In this document: positions 44,521 through 56,129 of the stretch, one piece after another
How positions within the stretch are numbered: the first letter of the stretch is position 1
Layout of the letters: each line of letters begins with the position of its first letter
Origin: Peribacillus simplex
GTDB taxonomy: Bacteria > Bacillota > Bacilli > Bacillales > DSM-1321
Direction: 5' to 3'
NCBI RefSeq assembly: GCF_001542915.1
Contig: NZ_LNNH01000046.1
Span: forward strand, 61,803-125,802
Length of the DNA: 64,000 nt
Program-made: the position numbers and the translations under genes
Notes under the pieces: generated by a model
Told to the model about the DNA's origin: nothing
Databases searched by the model: none
Seen by the model: only the letters and a program-made list of their open reading frames with translations

Positions 44521-45063
44521 ATGGATCAGAAGATTTTGCCTGCCTCGGCAAGCATGAAAGATTTCGAAAGATTCCTGGATAGCCCGTATGAAATAGGGGT
44601 ATTTCTTGATCTTCATATCTCTCAATTGAAAAATGTCAGTATGATGGCAAAGCAGCATAATAAGAAAATGATTTACCATGTCGATTTGATCCATGGCATC
44701 AGAAGTGATGAATACGCGGCGGAATTCATTTGTCAGGAATATAATCCCTTTGGGCTGATTTCCACCAAAACAAGCGTTATTCTGAAAGCGAAGCAAAAGG
44801 GTGTCATTGCCATCCAGCGAATTTTTTTAATAGATACACATGCGCTGGAGAAAAGCTACAAGCTGGTGCAGAAAACCAAGCCAGATTACATTGAGGTTTT
44901 GCCGGGGGCCATGCCCTGGATGATAAAAGAAGTGAAGGAGCGGTTACAAACACCGATTTTTGCAGGAGGTCTTATCCGGACTTCGGATGAAGTCTTGAAC
45001 GCCCTAGAGGCAGGCGCATCGGCCATTACCACTTCCAAAACCGAGTTATGGGATATCATTTGA
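44521..45063 (+). CDS. glpP: Glycerol-3-phosphate-responsive antiterminator
   Basis: 180 residues. GlpP is a TIM-barrel RNA-binding protein that, with glycerol-3-phosphate bound, prevents termination in the glpF-K and glpD leaders. Family blocks: PYEIGVFLDLHISQLKNVSM, HVDLIHGIRSDEYAAEFICQ, GLISTKTSVILKAKQKGVIA, IEVLPGAMPWMIKEVKERLQ and the phosphate loop PIFAGGLIRTSDEVLNALEA. The position directly upstream of glpF is as in B. subtilis. The start follows AAGGGGGGGAAATGA. Confidence 0.92.
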   Translation: MDQKILPASASMKDFERFLDSPYEIGVFLDLHISQLKNVSMMAKQHNKKMIYHVDLIHGIRSDEYAAEFICQEYNPFGLISTKTSVILKAKQKGVIAIQRIFLIDTHALEKSYKLVQKTKPDYIEVLPGAMPWMIKEVKERLQTPIFAGGLIRTSDEVLNALEAGASAITTSKTELWDII

Positions 45064-45121
45064 ACCGTTCGGGCATGAAAGAAAAAAATGCAAAATACTA
45101 GATTGATTTTTCACAAAGTGT

Positions 45122-45150
45122 TTGACAGCGTTTTCACAACCTAGTATATT
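45122..45150 (+). promoter_or_regulatory. SigA promoter of glpFK
   Basis: TTGACA, 17 bp, TATATT: a near-perfect promoter. Confidence 0.8.
45123..45136 (+). promoter_or_regulatory. cre site on the glpFK promoter
   Basis: TGACAGCGTTTTCA, 13 of 14 matches to TGWAARCGYTWNCW, overlapping the -35 hexamer. Glycerol use should be repressed by preferred sugars through CcpA. Confidence 0.7.
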
Positions 45151-45183
45151 GTAAATTACAAGTTAATATATGTGACGGAGACT

Positions 45184-45248
45184 AGGAGATTCACAACAGA
45201 GCCATTCATGTTTTTTATGAGGATGGTTCTGCTGTGAATCTCCTTTTA
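45184..45248 (+). terminator. GlpP-controlled leader terminator before glpF
   Basis: A long stem: AGGAGATTCACA ... CCAT-CAT and its partner ATG-GGATGG ... TGTGAATCTCCT, then TTTTATTT. It lies between the promoter and glpF, so transcription of glpF needs antitermination, matching GlpP control. Confidence 0.8.
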
Positions 45249-45293
45249 TTTGTTGTCAAAGATTTACAATTCATTAGGGGAGAGGTTTTATTC

Positions 45294-46118
45294 ATGACAC
45301 CATTTTGGGGAGAATTGGTAGGCACGATGATTTTGATAGTATTCGGTGCAGGTATCGGGGCAGGTTCAAGTTTGAAGGGTTCCTATGCTAAAGACGCGGG
45401 ATGGATCGTTATTACGATTGCATGGGGACTGGCGGTTACGATGGGCATTTTTGCAGTCGGCTCGATAAGCGGTGCCCACTTGAATCCGGCCGTTACAATC
45501 GGATTCGCCATCATTGGAAAGTTTCCTTGGAGTGATGTGCCGGTTTATATCGCTGCTCAACTGATAGGAGCAATCCTGGGGGCAGCCCTCGTATTCTTTC
45601 ATTATCTGCCACACTGGAAGGCTACTGAGGATCCAGGTGCGAAGCTTGGTGTGTTTGCCACGGCGCCTGCCATCCCTCATACATTTTCCAATCTATTAAG
45701 TGAAATGATCGGGACATTCATCCTCATCCTTGGCTTATTATTCATCGGGGCCAATAATTTCACGGAAGGTTTGAACCCATTCGCTGTCGGCCTATTGATC
45801 GTCGTGATCGGGATGTCCCTTGGGGGCACGACAGGATATGCGATCAATCCGGCCCGAGATCTGGGACCGCGCATCGCGCACTTTTTACTGCCGATACCGG
45901 GTAAAGGAAACTCGAATTGGGGCTACTCGTGGATTCCGGTCGTTGGACCGATCGTTGGAGGTTCACTTGGTGCCGTTTGTTATAAAGCCTTCTTTTTGGG
46001 GGATATAACAGTAGGGTTTTGGTCCGTTTTGGGAGTGAGCGTGATACTATTGGCACTAGCATATGTTTTTGGAAAAAAGCAGGCGCATGAATTGGAAAGC
46101 AGGAATATCGCTAGTTAA
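45294..46118 (+). CDS. glpF: Glycerol uptake facilitator (aquaglyceroporin)
   Basis: 274 residues, six membrane segments and two NPA half-helices: GAHLNPAVTIGFA and GYAINPARDLGPRIAH. The Asp after the second NPA (NPARD) is the aquaglyceroporin mark that separates GlpF from water-only channels. Lets glycerol diffuse in. The start at 45294 follows GGGGAGAGG; longer frames would run into the leader terminator. Followed by glpK after 20 nt in one operon. Confidence 0.95.
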   Translation: MTPFWGELVGTMILIVFGAGIGAGSSLKGSYAKDAGWIVITIAWGLAVTMGIFAVGSISGAHLNPAVTIGFAIIGKFPWSDVPVYIAAQLIGAILGAALVFFHYLPHWKATEDPGAKLGVFATAPAIPHTFSNLLSEMIGTFILILGLLFIGANNFTEGLNPFAVGLLIVVIGMSLGGTTGYAINPARDLGPRIAHFLLPIPGKGNSNWGYSWIPVVGPIVGGSLGAVCYKAFFLGDITVGFWSVLGVSVILLALAYVFGKKQAHELESRNIAS

Positions 46119-46123
46119 TTTAA

Positions 46124-47629
<1,506 letters not shown>

Positions 47630-47648
47630 AAAAAACAAGGCAATTCCT

Positions 47649-47677
47649 TTCTAAAATCGAATGGAGTATGGTATACT
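47649..47677 (+). promoter_or_regulatory. glpD promoter
   Basis: TTCTAA, 17 bp, TATACT with an extended TGG before the -10. Confidence 0.6.
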
Positions 47678-47708
47678 GAAATCAAGTTAATAACTCGGCC
47701 GGAGAACA

Positions 47709-47768
47709 GGAGAGACCATGAATGCGTTATCGTGCAGACGATAATGTGCATTTATGGTCTCTTTTTTG
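47709..47768 (+). terminator. GlpP-controlled leader terminator before glpD
   Basis: GAGACCATGAATGC ... GCATTTATGGTCTC followed by six T, 190 nt ahead of glpD and just after its promoter. In B. subtilis the glpD leader terminator is the classical GlpP target. Confidence 0.75.
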
Positions 47769-47835
47769 TATTCCTTTCCAGATTATGGATAGTAAGGGCC
47801 ATAACCAAGATAAACGAACCAATTAACAATAAAAG

Positions 47836-47939
47836 CAAAAGCTCACGAGTGCAGCGCCAATTCGCGAGTAACGAACGCAAATTAACGAGTAATGGCACAA
47901 ACTGACGTGTAAACGTCTAAATATACTAGTAAAACAAGC
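47836..47939. repeat. Degenerate 20-21 bp tandem repeat array D in the glpD leader
   Basis: About five units of the type AAATTAACGAGTAATGGCAC (others AATTCGCGAGTAACGAACGC, AAACTGACGTGTAAACGTCT). They share A-rich start, ACGAGTAA core and a GC end. Sits between the leader terminator and the glpD ribosome site, so it is part of the glpD mRNA 5' region. Confidence 0.6.
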
Positions 47940-47959
47940 TGATGAAGGGGGAGTTAGGG

Positions 47960-49594
47960 ATGAAGTTTTCGAATAAATATCGGGAAGAAACAATCGGACT
48001 GCTGAAAAAAGATAAATATGATGTTTTGGTGATTGGTGGGGGAATTACCGGCGCAGGCATTGCCTTGGATGCGACGACTCGTGGAATGAAGGTGGCATTG
48101 GTGGAGATGCAGGATTTTGCTGCAGGTACTTCGAGCCGTTCGACGAAGCTTGTCCATGGGGGGCTGCGGTATTTGAAGCAATTTGAAATAAAAATGGTGG
48201 CTGAGGTCGGGAAAGAGCGGGAGATCGTTTATGAAAATGGGCCGCATGTGACCACGCCGGAATGGATGCTGCTGCCGATGCACAAAGGGGGCACTTTTGG
48301 GAAGTTCAGTACCTCCATTGGGCTGCGCGTCTATGATTTCCTGGCAGGCGTTAAAAAAGCCGAACGCCGGAAGATGCTTTCAATAGATGAAACGCTCGCC
48401 CGGGAGCCGCTTGTGAAGAAAGAGGGACTGAAGGGCGGAGGCTATTATGTGGAATATCGCACAGATGATGCCCGGCTAACGATCGAAGTCATGAAGGCAG
48501 CCGTCGATAAAGGGGCGACACCGATTAATTATACGCGAGTGGATAAGTTGTTATATGAAAACGGAAAGGTATCTGGGGTCCAGGTTGCCGATTTACTATC
48601 TGGGGGCGCGTATGAAATTCATGCAGACAAAATCATCAATGCAGCAGGACCTTGGGTGGATTCAATCCGCGAAAAGGACCAATCGAAGCAGGGAAAAACG
48701 CTGAAGCTTTCAAAGGGTGTTCATGTGGTCATCGACCAAGCGAAATTCCCCTTGAAGCAGGCGATTTACTTTGATACGCCCGATGGACGGATGATCTTTG
48801 CCATCCCAAGAGCAGGTAAGGCTTATGTGGGCACAACGGATACGTTTTATGATGGCAATCCGGCCGTTCCGAAGGTTACATCGGCAGATCGAACTTACTT
48901 ATTGAAGGCGATTGATTATATGTTCCCGCAGGTGAAGATTTCCGAGGATGATATCGAATCGAGCTGGGCCGGAGTAAGACCATTGATTCTGGAGGAAGGG
49001 AAGGACCCTTCCGAAATATCCCGGAAAGATGAAATTTGGGAGTCCGATTCGGGACTGATCACGATAGCGGGCGGGAAATTGACCGGCTATCGCAAAATGG
49101 CGAAAACGACGGTCGACCTTGTGGCAGGGAAGTCCAATAAGTCGTACCCCGCGAGCAAGACGAAGGGCATGCCGATTTCCGGAGGCGATGTCGGGGGATC
49201 GAGAAAATTTTCAAGCTATATTAAGCAACATAGGCAAGCGGGAGTGGACTCTGGGCTATCTGTCAAGGATTCCGAGGATCTATTGGCCATGTATGGGTCA
49301 AACGCACCTCTGTTATTCGATATCGCCAAAAGCGATCGTGACGAAGCAACAAGTCTGCCGCAGAAATTGTATGTACAGTTGAGATATGCCCTGGATCATG
49401 AAATGGCGGCAACACCGGTCGACTTCTTTTTCCGCAGGACGGGGACCCTTTTATTCGATATCGATTTAGTCCAAACCCATAAAAGTGCCGTGATTGACTA
49501 TATGGCTGGATATTTTAGCTGGTCCGAGTCGACGAAAGAGGAAAGAACAAAACAACTGGAACAGGAAATACTCGGTGCCATTAGAGTATCGTAA
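47960..49594 (+). CDS. glpD: Aerobic glycerol-3-phosphate dehydrogenase
   Basis: 544 residues, FAD-dependent membrane-associated enzyme. The dinucleotide-binding motif [20 protein letters not shown] is near residue 20, then [20 protein letters not shown] and the substrate blocks [24 protein letters not shown] and [10 protein letters not shown]; the C-terminal domain follows. Oxidises glycerol-3-phosphate to dihydroxyacetone phosphate and passes electrons to menaquinone. Start at 47960 follows AAGGGGGAGTTAGGG; an ATG at 47942 lies just ahead of that site. Transcribed from its own promoter with an antiterminable leader. Confidence 0.95.
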   Translation: MKFSNKYREETIGLLKKDKYDVLVIGGGITGAGIALDATTRGMKVALVEMQDFAAGTSSRSTKLVHGGLRYLKQFEIKMVAEVGKEREIVYENGPHVTTPEWMLLPMHKGGTFGKFSTSIGLRVYDFLAGVKKAERRKMLSIDETLAREPLVKKEGLKGGGYYVEYRTDDARLTIEVMKAAVDKGATPINYTRVDKLLYENGKVSGVQVADLLSGGAYEIHADKIINAAGPWVDSIREKDQSKQGKTLKLSKGVHVVIDQAKFPLKQAIYFDTPDGRMIFAIPRAGKAYVGTTDTFYDGNPAVPKVTSADRTYLLKAIDYMFPQVKISEDDIESSWAGVRPLILEEGKDPSEISRKDEIWESDSGLITIAGGKLTGYRKMAKTTVDLVAGKSNKSYPASKTKGMPISGGDVGGSRKFSSYIKQHRQAGVDSGLSVKDSEDLLAMYGSNAPLLFDIAKSDRDEATSLPQKLYVQLRYALDHEMAATPVDFFFRRTGTLLFDIDLVQTHKSAVIDYMAGYFSWSESTKEERTKQLEQEILGAIRVS

Positions 49595-49606
49595 CTTATC
49601 ATGGAA

Positions 49607-49645
49607 AACAGGGCGCCAGCGATATTGCTGGTGCCTTGTTTTTCG
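49607..49645 (+). terminator. Terminator of glpD
   Basis: AACAGGGCGCCAGC, GATATT, GCTGGTGCCTTGTTTTT. Confidence 0.75.
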
Positions 49646-49747
49646 GGGCGGATGCCGACATCAGCCTAACTAAGAATGGAATATTTTTGATACACTCAAC
49701 GTATTAGTTAATTGTCAATTGGTTTTGCGGGAGGCGTTCGTCATAAG

Positions 49748-50455
49748 ATGAAAATGACCAAGGTAGGTACCGTATATCAACTATCCTTCATGCCGCGTGT
49801 TTTTCCTGTGAATTGTTATTTTGTAGAAGAAGAGGATAGCCTAACTTTAATTGATGCTGCCTTACCTTACAGCACAAAAAAGATAGTGAAGGCAGCGCAG
49901 ACGATTGGAAAACCGATCAAACGAATCATCATCACTCACGCGCATGAGGATCATGTCGGTGCACTGGACGGGCTAAAAGCGTTGCTTCCCGATATGCACG
50001 TGAGCATTTCGATCAGGGAAGCAGCTTTACTTGCTGGAGATTCCGCACGCCTGGAAAATGAAGATTCCCCAATCCGCGGGGGAATTCCAAAAAATATACA
50101 AACCGAGCCTGACTCCTTCCTAAAAGAGGGGGACCGGATTGGTTCTTTGGAAGTTATTCTTTCTCCCGGGCATACACCTGGCTCGATTTCGCTGATCGAC
50201 ACGCGGAATCATAGCTTGATTGCCGGCGATGCCCTGCAAACGAGAGGGGGAACGGCGGTGAATGGTGTGATCAAGCCATTATTTCCTTTCCCATCCCTTG
50301 CCACCTGGGATAAGCGGATTGCTCTTGAAAGTGCTAAGAAATTACTAAGCTATAAACCGCGTTTGCTTGCTGTAGGCCATGGGAAGATGCTGGAACAGCC
50401 CGGAGCTTCGATGAACAGGGCAATCGTTGAAGCGGAGTCGAAGCTTCAGTCATGA
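49748..50455 (+). CDS. MBL-fold metallo-hydrolase
   Basis: 235 residues. Metallo-beta-lactamase fold with the metal motif ITHAHEDHVGALDGL (HxHxDH, about residues 67-72), the further His in LSPGHTPGSISLID, the bridging Asp in SLIAGDALQTRGG and the last His in AVGHGKMLEQPG. All ligands are present, so a binuclear zinc hydrolase is expected. The group includes glyoxalase II-like and YflN-like enzymes; substrate unknown. The ATG at 49748 is preferred, with GGGAGGCG about 13 nt upstream; the precise start is uncertain. Confidence 0.85.
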   Translation: MKMTKVGTVYQLSFMPRVFPVNCYFVEEEDSLTLIDAALPYSTKKIVKAAQTIGKPIKRIIITHAHEDHVGALDGLKALLPDMHVSISIREAALLAGDSARLENEDSPIRGGIPKNIQTEPDSFLKEGDRIGSLEVILSPGHTPGSISLIDTRNHSLIAGDALQTRGGTAVNGVIKPLFPFPSLATWDKRIALESAKKLLSYKPRLLAVGHGKMLEQPGASMNRAIVEAESKLQS

Positions 50456-50513
50456 AAAGTCGAGTGTAAATGAGCTCACATAATGCCATTGAAGCGTGCA
50501 CCCGGCGCGAAGC

Positions 50514-50543
50514 ATGAAAAAAACCCTTGTGCCGCAAGGGTTC
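50514..50543 (-). terminator. Terminator of putR
   Basis: Minus strand AACCCTTG, CGGCA, CAAGGGTT followed by a run of T. Confidence 0.8.
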
Positions 50544-50575
50544 TGGAGTATGGAACATGGCAAGGGGATGCCCAT

Positions 50576-51796
50576 TCATTTTTTCTGCTTCATGAGCTGT
50601 AGGTCGATGTAGTACTGTATTCGCGAATGCATGTCGTCAAAATCGATGGATGTAAGCTCGGCTATTTGATTCAATCTATATTTCAAGGTGTTCGTATGAA
50701 TGTATAGCTGCTCAGCTGTCGGCTTGATCCGGCAATTGTTCAGCAAATATACCTCCAGCGTCTGGAGGAGCTTCGTCTGGCTTTCTTGGTCCTTCTTTTC
50801 AAGAATCTGTAAATCTTTGTTGGCATAATTCGTTTTTGTGTGATGATTGGAGATCATTTCGAGATAACGGAAAATACCTAGTTTGCTGTATTCAAAGGGA
50901 AGCTGTTCAGGCTGCCCGATGAATTTGGCGGCGTTAATCACTTCCAATGCTTCGAGATAGGATTTCCGCAATTGAAGGATCGATGAATACTCATTTCCGA
51001 TTCCAGGGAAGATCCTATGGTCATGAAACTGGGAGAGCACCGTATTCGTGAAATCATGGGCGCTATCAGCCAGCATGCCTTTCCCTTTCCCATTGCTGCC
51101 AATGATGACGACGACCTTCATCTGGTTTGTGAATACATGGGAAAAATGATTCAAGGCATTGGCAAATAAGCTGACTGTATCCGTCAATTCATCAAGAAGC
51201 TCCGCATCGGATTGGGCGATGGTGAAGACGTTCACGACAAAAGTTTCCGGTATGAGGATGCCCATGTTGGCCGCTTCCCATTTTATTTGATTTTCAGTTT
51301 GATAGACTTCGTCAATGATCTTTTGATAGAACTCGTTCTTTTCTTCGTCTTTTTTCATGTTCAATTGTTTTTTTTGATGGAGGAGCTTGCCGATATGATG
51401 GGACACCTCATGTAAAAAGTCCAAATCGGCATCCTGCATCCTTTCCGTTTCCTGGACCCAAATGAACCCGAATACCTGTCCTTTATGGACAGCGCTTACA
51501 ACGACCCTTTGATTTAAGCCGATTTCCTCGATTTGCTTTACCCGGAATGGATGCTGCACCGTTTTAAGCTGCTCGACAATGCCCTCATCCATGAATTTCT
51601 CCAAGATCGGGATCGGCCAATGCTTCGTGAAGATCGTTTGCCGGTTGGCTTGGTCGAAGTGCTCGATATAATACGAACTATATGCCAGCAATAAAAATTG
51701 TTCATTTTCAATGACGACAGGTTTTTTTAAGTATGTGCTGACCATATCGGTTATATCGTTGATGTTTGTGAGAGTAAGGATTTTTTCTAATGACAT
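50576..51796 (-). CDS. putR: Proline-responsive transcriptional activator (PucR/CdaR family)
   Basis: 406 residues. The C-terminal PucR helix-turn-helix (LEVYLLNNCRIKPTAEQLYI, HTNTLKYRLNQIAELTSIDF) is diagnostic; the middle GGDEF-like CdaR region and an N-terminal GAF-like sensor (MVSTYLKKPVVIENEQFLLL) complete the architecture. PutR of B. subtilis, about the same length, activates putBCP when proline is present. Encoded immediately downstream of putP in the same direction, which makes the assignment firm. Confidence 0.88.
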   Translation of the reverse strand: MSLEKILTLTNINDITDMVSTYLKKPVVIENEQFLLLAYSSYYIEHFDQANRQTIFTKHWPIPILEKFMDEGIVEQLKTVQHPFRVKQIEEIGLNQRVVVSAVHKGQVFGFIWVQETERMQDADLDFLHEVSHHIGKLLHQKKQLNMKKDEEKNEFYQKIIDEVYQTENQIKWEAANMGILIPETFVVNVFTIAQSDAELLDELTDTVSLFANALNHFSHVFTNQMKVVVIIGSNGKGKGMLADSAHDFTNTVLSQFHDHRIFPGIGNEYSSILQLRKSYLEALEVINAAKFIGQPEQLPFEYSKLGIFRYLEMISNHHTKTNYANKDLQILEKKDQESQTKLLQTLEVYLLNNCRIKPTAEQLYIHTNTLKYRLNQIAELTSIDFDDMHSRIQYYIDLQLMKQKK

Positions 51797-51879
51797 ATAT
51801 GGCCCCCAGTTTTTTGAAGTGGATTACACCTTAATAATACTGATAAACGAAAGATGTGTATAGGGGCAAGCGCAAAGAA

Positions 51880-51918
51880 GGACCGAGTCCATGAAAAAGT
51901 CATCATGGACTCGGTCCT
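51880..51918 (-). terminator. Terminator between putP and putR
   Basis: GGACCGAGTCCATGA and its perfect complement around an 8-nt loop. The T tract on the minus strand is interrupted, so some read-through into putR is possible. Confidence 0.7.
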
Positions 51919-51928
51919 TACAGGAGAT

Positions 51929-53401
51929 TTATTTTTCTTCCAATGCTCTTTCGAATTGTTCGAATTGCTGTTCGACTTCTTTAGATGGCTTAGCTGTAAG
52001 CAGACTGACGACGATGATGGCAATCAAGCTTGCGGCAAAACCGGGAATCATTTCATAAAGCGTATCGGACAGGCCTGCCATCGACCAGAAAATCACAGTC
52101 GCGGCACCAACGACCATCCCAGCTAAAGCACCCCATTTCGTCATGCGCTTCCAGCAGAGACTTAGCAGCACAAGCGGACCGAATGAAGATCCGAAACCAG
52201 CCCATGCATAACCGACAAGTCCAAGAATCGTGTCATTTTTCTCCCAAGAGAGAATGAGCGCGATGATGGATATGATCAAAACGGAAAGCCTTCCTAGTAA
52301 GACAAGCTCTTTATCGGAAGCGGAGCGACGGAAGAAGGTTTTGTATATATCCTCCGTCAAAGAGCTGGCAGTAACCAAAAGCTGCGAAGAAATCGTGCTC
52401 ATGACGGCAGCCAGGATCGCTGAGATCAAGAAGCCAGTAATGAATGGATGGAAAAGAATTTCCCCTAACTCTATGAATATCGTTTCGGGATCAGCTAATT
52501 TGAGACCGTTCTGGGAATAATACGTTATTCCGATGAATCCCGTCAGCATCGCACCTATTGTGGAAAAAATCATCCAGCTCATGCCGATGGTACGGGCTTT
52601 CTTTATTTCCTTGACGGAACTGATCGCCATAAAGCGGACAATGATATGGGGCTGTCCGAAATAACCCAGTCCCCATGCGAATAATGAGATGATCCCCAAA
52701 AGACTCGTTCCGGTAAAAATATTTAAAAGGGCAGGATCAATGGAACGCGGTGTTTCTATGACAGGGCCGAAGCCGCCAACATGGAAAAGGGTAACGATCG
52801 GTACAAGAACAAGGGCGACGACCATGATGATCCCTTGAACAAAGTCTGTCCAGCTTACCGCCAGGAATCCGCCGAATAACGTATAAGCCACGACAACGCC
52901 TGTTAAGATCCATAGCCCAGCATGGTAATCAAGGCCAAATGTACTTTGGAATAAAACGCCGCCGGATACCATTCCGGAAGAAACGTAAAACGTAAAGAAT
53001 ATCAGGATGACCAATGCCGAGATGAGCCTTAGGATCCGTGAGCCTTCGCCAAAACGATTTTCCAGGAAAGCGGGAATCGTAATGGAATTATTGGCGACTT
53101 CCGTATACGTTCTCAATCTAGGTGCCACGTATAACCAGTTGGCATAAGCACCAAGCGTCAGGCCGATTACGATCCATATCGAGCTGAGCCCTGTTGCGAA
53201 CATGGCGCCCGGCATCCCCATCAGGAGCCAGCCGCTCATATCGGCAGCACCGGCGCTTAATGCAGTGACGGCAGGACCAAGACCCCGGTCTCCCAGCATG
53301 TAGTCATTCAGATTGGACGTTCTTTTGTAGGCGAAATATCCGATTAACAGCATGCCCGCCATATAAATGCTAATGGAAAGTAATAATGAAATATCGATCA
53401 T
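51929..53401 (-). CDS. putP: Sodium/proline symporter
   Basis: 490 residues, sodium:solute symporter family, about 13 membrane segments. MAGMLLIGYFAYKRTSNLND and SAGAADMSGWLLMGMPGAMF are the sodium/substrate-site segments of PutP; GGFLAVSWTDFVQGIIMVVA and FGQPHIIVRFMAISSVKEIK are the central family signature. Imports proline as carbon and nitrogen source. Third gene of putB-putC-putP, with 165 bp separating it from putC. The start follows AAGGGAGTCTTCCT. Confidence 0.95.
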   Translation of the reverse strand: MIDISLLLSISIYMAGMLLIGYFAYKRTSNLNDYMLGDRGLGPAVTALSAGAADMSGWLLMGMPGAMFATGLSSIWIVIGLTLGAYANWLYVAPRLRTYTEVANNSITIPAFLENRFGEGSRILRLISALVILIFFTFYVSSGMVSGGVLFQSTFGLDYHAGLWILTGVVVAYTLFGGFLAVSWTDFVQGIIMVVALVLVPIVTLFHVGGFGPVIETPRSIDPALLNIFTGTSLLGIISLFAWGLGYFGQPHIIVRFMAISSVKEIKKARTIGMSWMIFSTIGAMLTGFIGITYYSQNGLKLADPETIFIELGEILFHPFITGFLISAILAAVMSTISSQLLVTASSLTEDIYKTFFRRSASDKELVLLGRLSVLIISIIALILSWEKNDTILGLVGYAWAGFGSSFGPLVLLSLCWKRMTKWGALAGMVVGAATVIFWSMAGLSDTLYEMIPGFAASLIAIIVVSLLTAKPSKEVEQQFEQFERALEEK

Positions 53402-53566
53402 AGGAAGACTCCCTTCAGGATGAAATAGTTAATTTTTTGTTTAAAAAGAGGAAGCAACCTAATTGTCACTTCCTCCAATTTACATCGTTTTGTATTGTAT
53501 CATATAGTTGAAGATACATCAGCAAAACGAGGGCATTTCCTTTTCAATAGCTTTTTGAAACAGTTA

Positions 53567-55108
53567 TCAGAACGTTTCGGATGTTGTTTTGGCTTGCATA
53601 TGAAGCTGCAAGTAGTCCGGTCCGCCTGCTTTAGAATCGGTTCCAGACATATTGAACCCGCCGAATGGCTGGTAGCCGACGATTGCGCCTGTACAGCCAC
53701 GGTTGAAATACAGGTTCCCTACATGGAATTCTTCGCGTGCTTTTTCCATGTTCAGACGATTTGTCGTAATGACGGCACCAGTTAAACCGTATTCCGTGTT
53801 ATTGGCAATCTCAAGCGCTTCGTCAAAGTCTTTCGCTTTGGCAAACGCCACGACTGGTCCGAAGATTTCCTCTTGCATCAGCCTTGCTTGCGGATCGACA
53901 TCTGCCACGATCGTCGGCTGAACGAAGTAGCCTTTTGAGCTATCTCCTTCTCCGCCGGCAAGAATGCGTCCTTCTTCTTTACCGATTTCAACATAGCTCA
54001 TGATTTTGTCAAAGGCTGCCTGATCGATGACCGGGCCCATGAAATGATTCTCGGTAGGATTCCCGACAGTCAGCTGCTTGGTTAACTCGACAGCGCGATC
54101 CAAAACCTGGTCATAGACATCTTCCACGATGACGGCACGGGAGCATGCAGAGCATTTTTGACCGGCGAAGCCAAATGCCGATTTGACGATCGATTGAGCG
54201 GCCAATTCAAGATCCGCCTCTTTGTCGACGACAATTGTATCTTTTCCGCCCATTTCAGCAATGACGCGCTTCAGCCAAATTTGGCCTTCATTCAATTCCG
54301 AAGCACGTTTATAAATGCGCAGACCTACATCCCGTGAACCAGTGAAGGAAATGAAACGTGTTTTTGGGTGATCCACTAGATAGTCCCCGACTTCGGCTCC
54401 GCTTCCTGGGACGAAATTCAATACACCTGTTGGAAGGCCGGCTTCATGCATCACTTCAACGAATTTCGCGGCGACGATAGGAGTGGTCGAAGCTGGTTTC
54501 AAAAGAATGGTGTTTCCAGTGACGATAGCTGCAACAGCGGTACCTGCCATGATCGCAAATGGGAAGTTCCAAGGAGAAATGATGATGCCGACCCCGAGTG
54601 GGATGTAATCATAACGGTTATATTCTCCCGGACGGCTTTGAACAGGCACGCCATCTTTGAGTGTCAGCATTTGGCGCGCATAGAATTCAAGGAAATCGAT
54701 CGCTTCAGCCGTATCTGCATCCGCTTCATTCCAAGGTTTACCTGCTTCTTTTGTCAATAATGCCGAGAATTCATGCTTGCGTCTGCGAATGATGGCAGCG
54801 GCTTTGAATAAAACGTCAGCACGGATTTCCGGCTTCACTTTTTTCCAGCTTTCAAAAGCGGTGACGGCTTCCTGCATCGCCTTTTCAGCAAGGTCTTTGT
54901 TCGCTTTTGATACGCGGCCGATGACTTCCTCTTTATCCGCAGGATTATAGGAAACGATTTTCTCGTCAGTCGTCACTTTTTCGGCACCGATGTATAGGGG
55001 ATAGTCTTGGCCTAGGTAGCCTTCTACTGTATGAAGGGCTGCCTCATATGCTTTTTTATTTTCCTCGTTTGTAAAATCGACAAATGGTTCGTGTTTATAT
55101 GAAATCAT
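53567..55108 (-). CDS. putC: L-glutamate gamma-semialdehyde (1-pyrroline-5-carboxylate) dehydrogenase
   Basis: 513 residues, aldehyde dehydrogenase superfamily, length of PutC/RocA. Catalytic Cys in [16 protein letters not shown] (about residue 317), catalytic Glu in [15 protein letters not shown] (about 283), NAD loop [20 protein letters not shown], and [21 protein letters not shown] block (visible as [20 protein letters not shown]). Converts glutamate semialdehyde made by PutB into glutamate. 58 bp downstream of putB, so probably in one transcript. The start follows AAAAGGTGTGATCATCA. Confidence 0.95.
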   Translation of the reverse strand: MISYKHEPFVDFTNEENKKAYEAALHTVEGYLGQDYPLYIGAEKVTTDEKIVSYNPADKEEVIGRVSKANKDLAEKAMQEAVTAFESWKKVKPEIRADVLFKAAAIIRRRKHEFSALLTKEAGKPWNEADADTAEAIDFLEFYARQMLTLKDGVPVQSRPGEYNRYDYIPLGVGIIISPWNFPFAIMAGTAVAAIVTGNTILLKPASTTPIVAAKFVEVMHEAGLPTGVLNFVPGSGAEVGDYLVDHPKTRFISFTGSRDVGLRIYKRASELNEGQIWLKRVIAEMGGKDTIVVDKEADLELAAQSIVKSAFGFAGQKCSACSRAVIVEDVYDQVLDRAVELTKQLTVGNPTENHFMGPVIDQAAFDKIMSYVEIGKEEGRILAGGEGDSSKGYFVQPTIVADVDPQARLMQEEIFGPVVAFAKAKDFDEALEIANNTEYGLTGAVITTNRLNMEKAREEFHVGNLYFNRGCTGAIVGYQPFGGFNMSGTDSKAGGPDYLQLHMQAKTTSETF

Positions 55109-55166
55109 TGATGATCACACCTTTTCATGGATTTTTTGAAGCGTTTCAAATGTTTCGCTGTATCGG

Positions 55167-56084
55167 TTAGCTTCTGACCATCCCTTTGAAAGCGAAGGAA
55201 ATGTTCGATGGCCGCTCAGCAAGCCTTCTCATGAAATACCCATACCAGTCGAGGCCATATGGAACATAGACACGCATCTTGTAACCTTGCTTGACCAGTT
55301 CGTGCTGGGTTTTGTTTCTCATGCCGTAAAGCATTTGAAATTCAAATTGTGTATTTGGGATATTGTGCCTTTTCGCCAGCTCTTTTGTATATTCGATGAT
55401 TTTGTCATCATGTGAAGCGATGGCTGTGTAATTGCCGTTAAGCAGACTTTGCTTAATCAGCTTTTTATAGTTTTCATCCACATCTGCCTTTTCGGGAAAT
55501 GCCACTTCGGGAGATTCCTTGTAGGCACCCTTAACGAGACGAAGAAATGGCTTATATTGACCAAGGTCATCCAAATCTTTCTCTGTGCGGAATAAATATG
55601 CTTGGAGTACAGTACTTATGCAGTTGTATTTTTCTTTGAACTGCCTAAAAATATCGATGGTTGCCTGACAGCGAACCTCATCTTCCATATCAATCGTGAC
55701 CATGACACCATGCTTTTCAGCTGTATCGAGAATTTTCGTCATGTTTTCGATGACCAGTGCATGATCGATATCCAGACCTAGGGAAGTCATCTTCAAGGAA
55801 ACTTGTGAATCGAGCTTTTCCCTGCTGATCATCTCAATGGTTTCGATGCATTCAGCCGTCCGCTCCTGAGTCACTTCCTTTGAATCAACGAACTCCCCAA
55901 GATGGTCGACGGTCACCGATAAGCCACTATCGTTAAGCTGTTTAATGAATTTAATCGAGCTTTGGAAATCCGTGCCCCCAATGATCTTACCGGCGGCGAA
56001 GCTTCCTCCGCGTTTCTTGGCAATGTTATTTAGCATGTTATTTTTAGATAAAAACAAGAAAAAGTCCCTTGTAATGGCTTCCAT
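55167..56084 (-). CDS. putB: Proline dehydrogenase
   Basis: 305 residues from the ATG at 56084 (MEAITRDFFLFLSKNNMLNN). A FAD-dependent TIM barrel: SVTVDHLGEFVDSKEVTQE, VSLKMTSLGLDIDH, VTIDMEDEVRCQATIDIFRQ, LVKGAYKESPEVAFPEK, ASHDDKIIEYTKEL, FEFQMLYGMRNKTQHELVKQ and VYVPYGLDWYGYFMRRLAER are the conserved flavin and substrate blocks. First step of proline catabolism, at the membrane. The start follows GGGGGTG 8 nt away; a longer frame runs through the promoter region. First gene of the put operon, behind a large inverted repeat. Confidence 0.94.
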   Translation of the reverse strand: MEAITRDFFLFLSKNNMLNNIAKKRGGSFAAGKIIGGTDFQSSIKFIKQLNDSGLSVTVDHLGEFVDSKEVTQERTAECIETIEMISREKLDSQVSLKMTSLGLDIDHALVIENMTKILDTAEKHGVMVTIDMEDEVRCQATIDIFRQFKEKYNCISTVLQAYLFRTEKDLDDLGQYKPFLRLVKGAYKESPEVAFPEKADVDENYKKLIKQSLLNGNYTAIASHDDKIIEYTKELAKRHNIPNTQFEFQMLYGMRNKTQHELVKQGYKMRVYVPYGLDWYGYFMRRLAERPSNISFAFKGMVRS

Positions 56085-56129
56085 ATAAAGCGCACCCCCT
56101 AAGAAGATGTATTCATGCATTAAGCTTAC

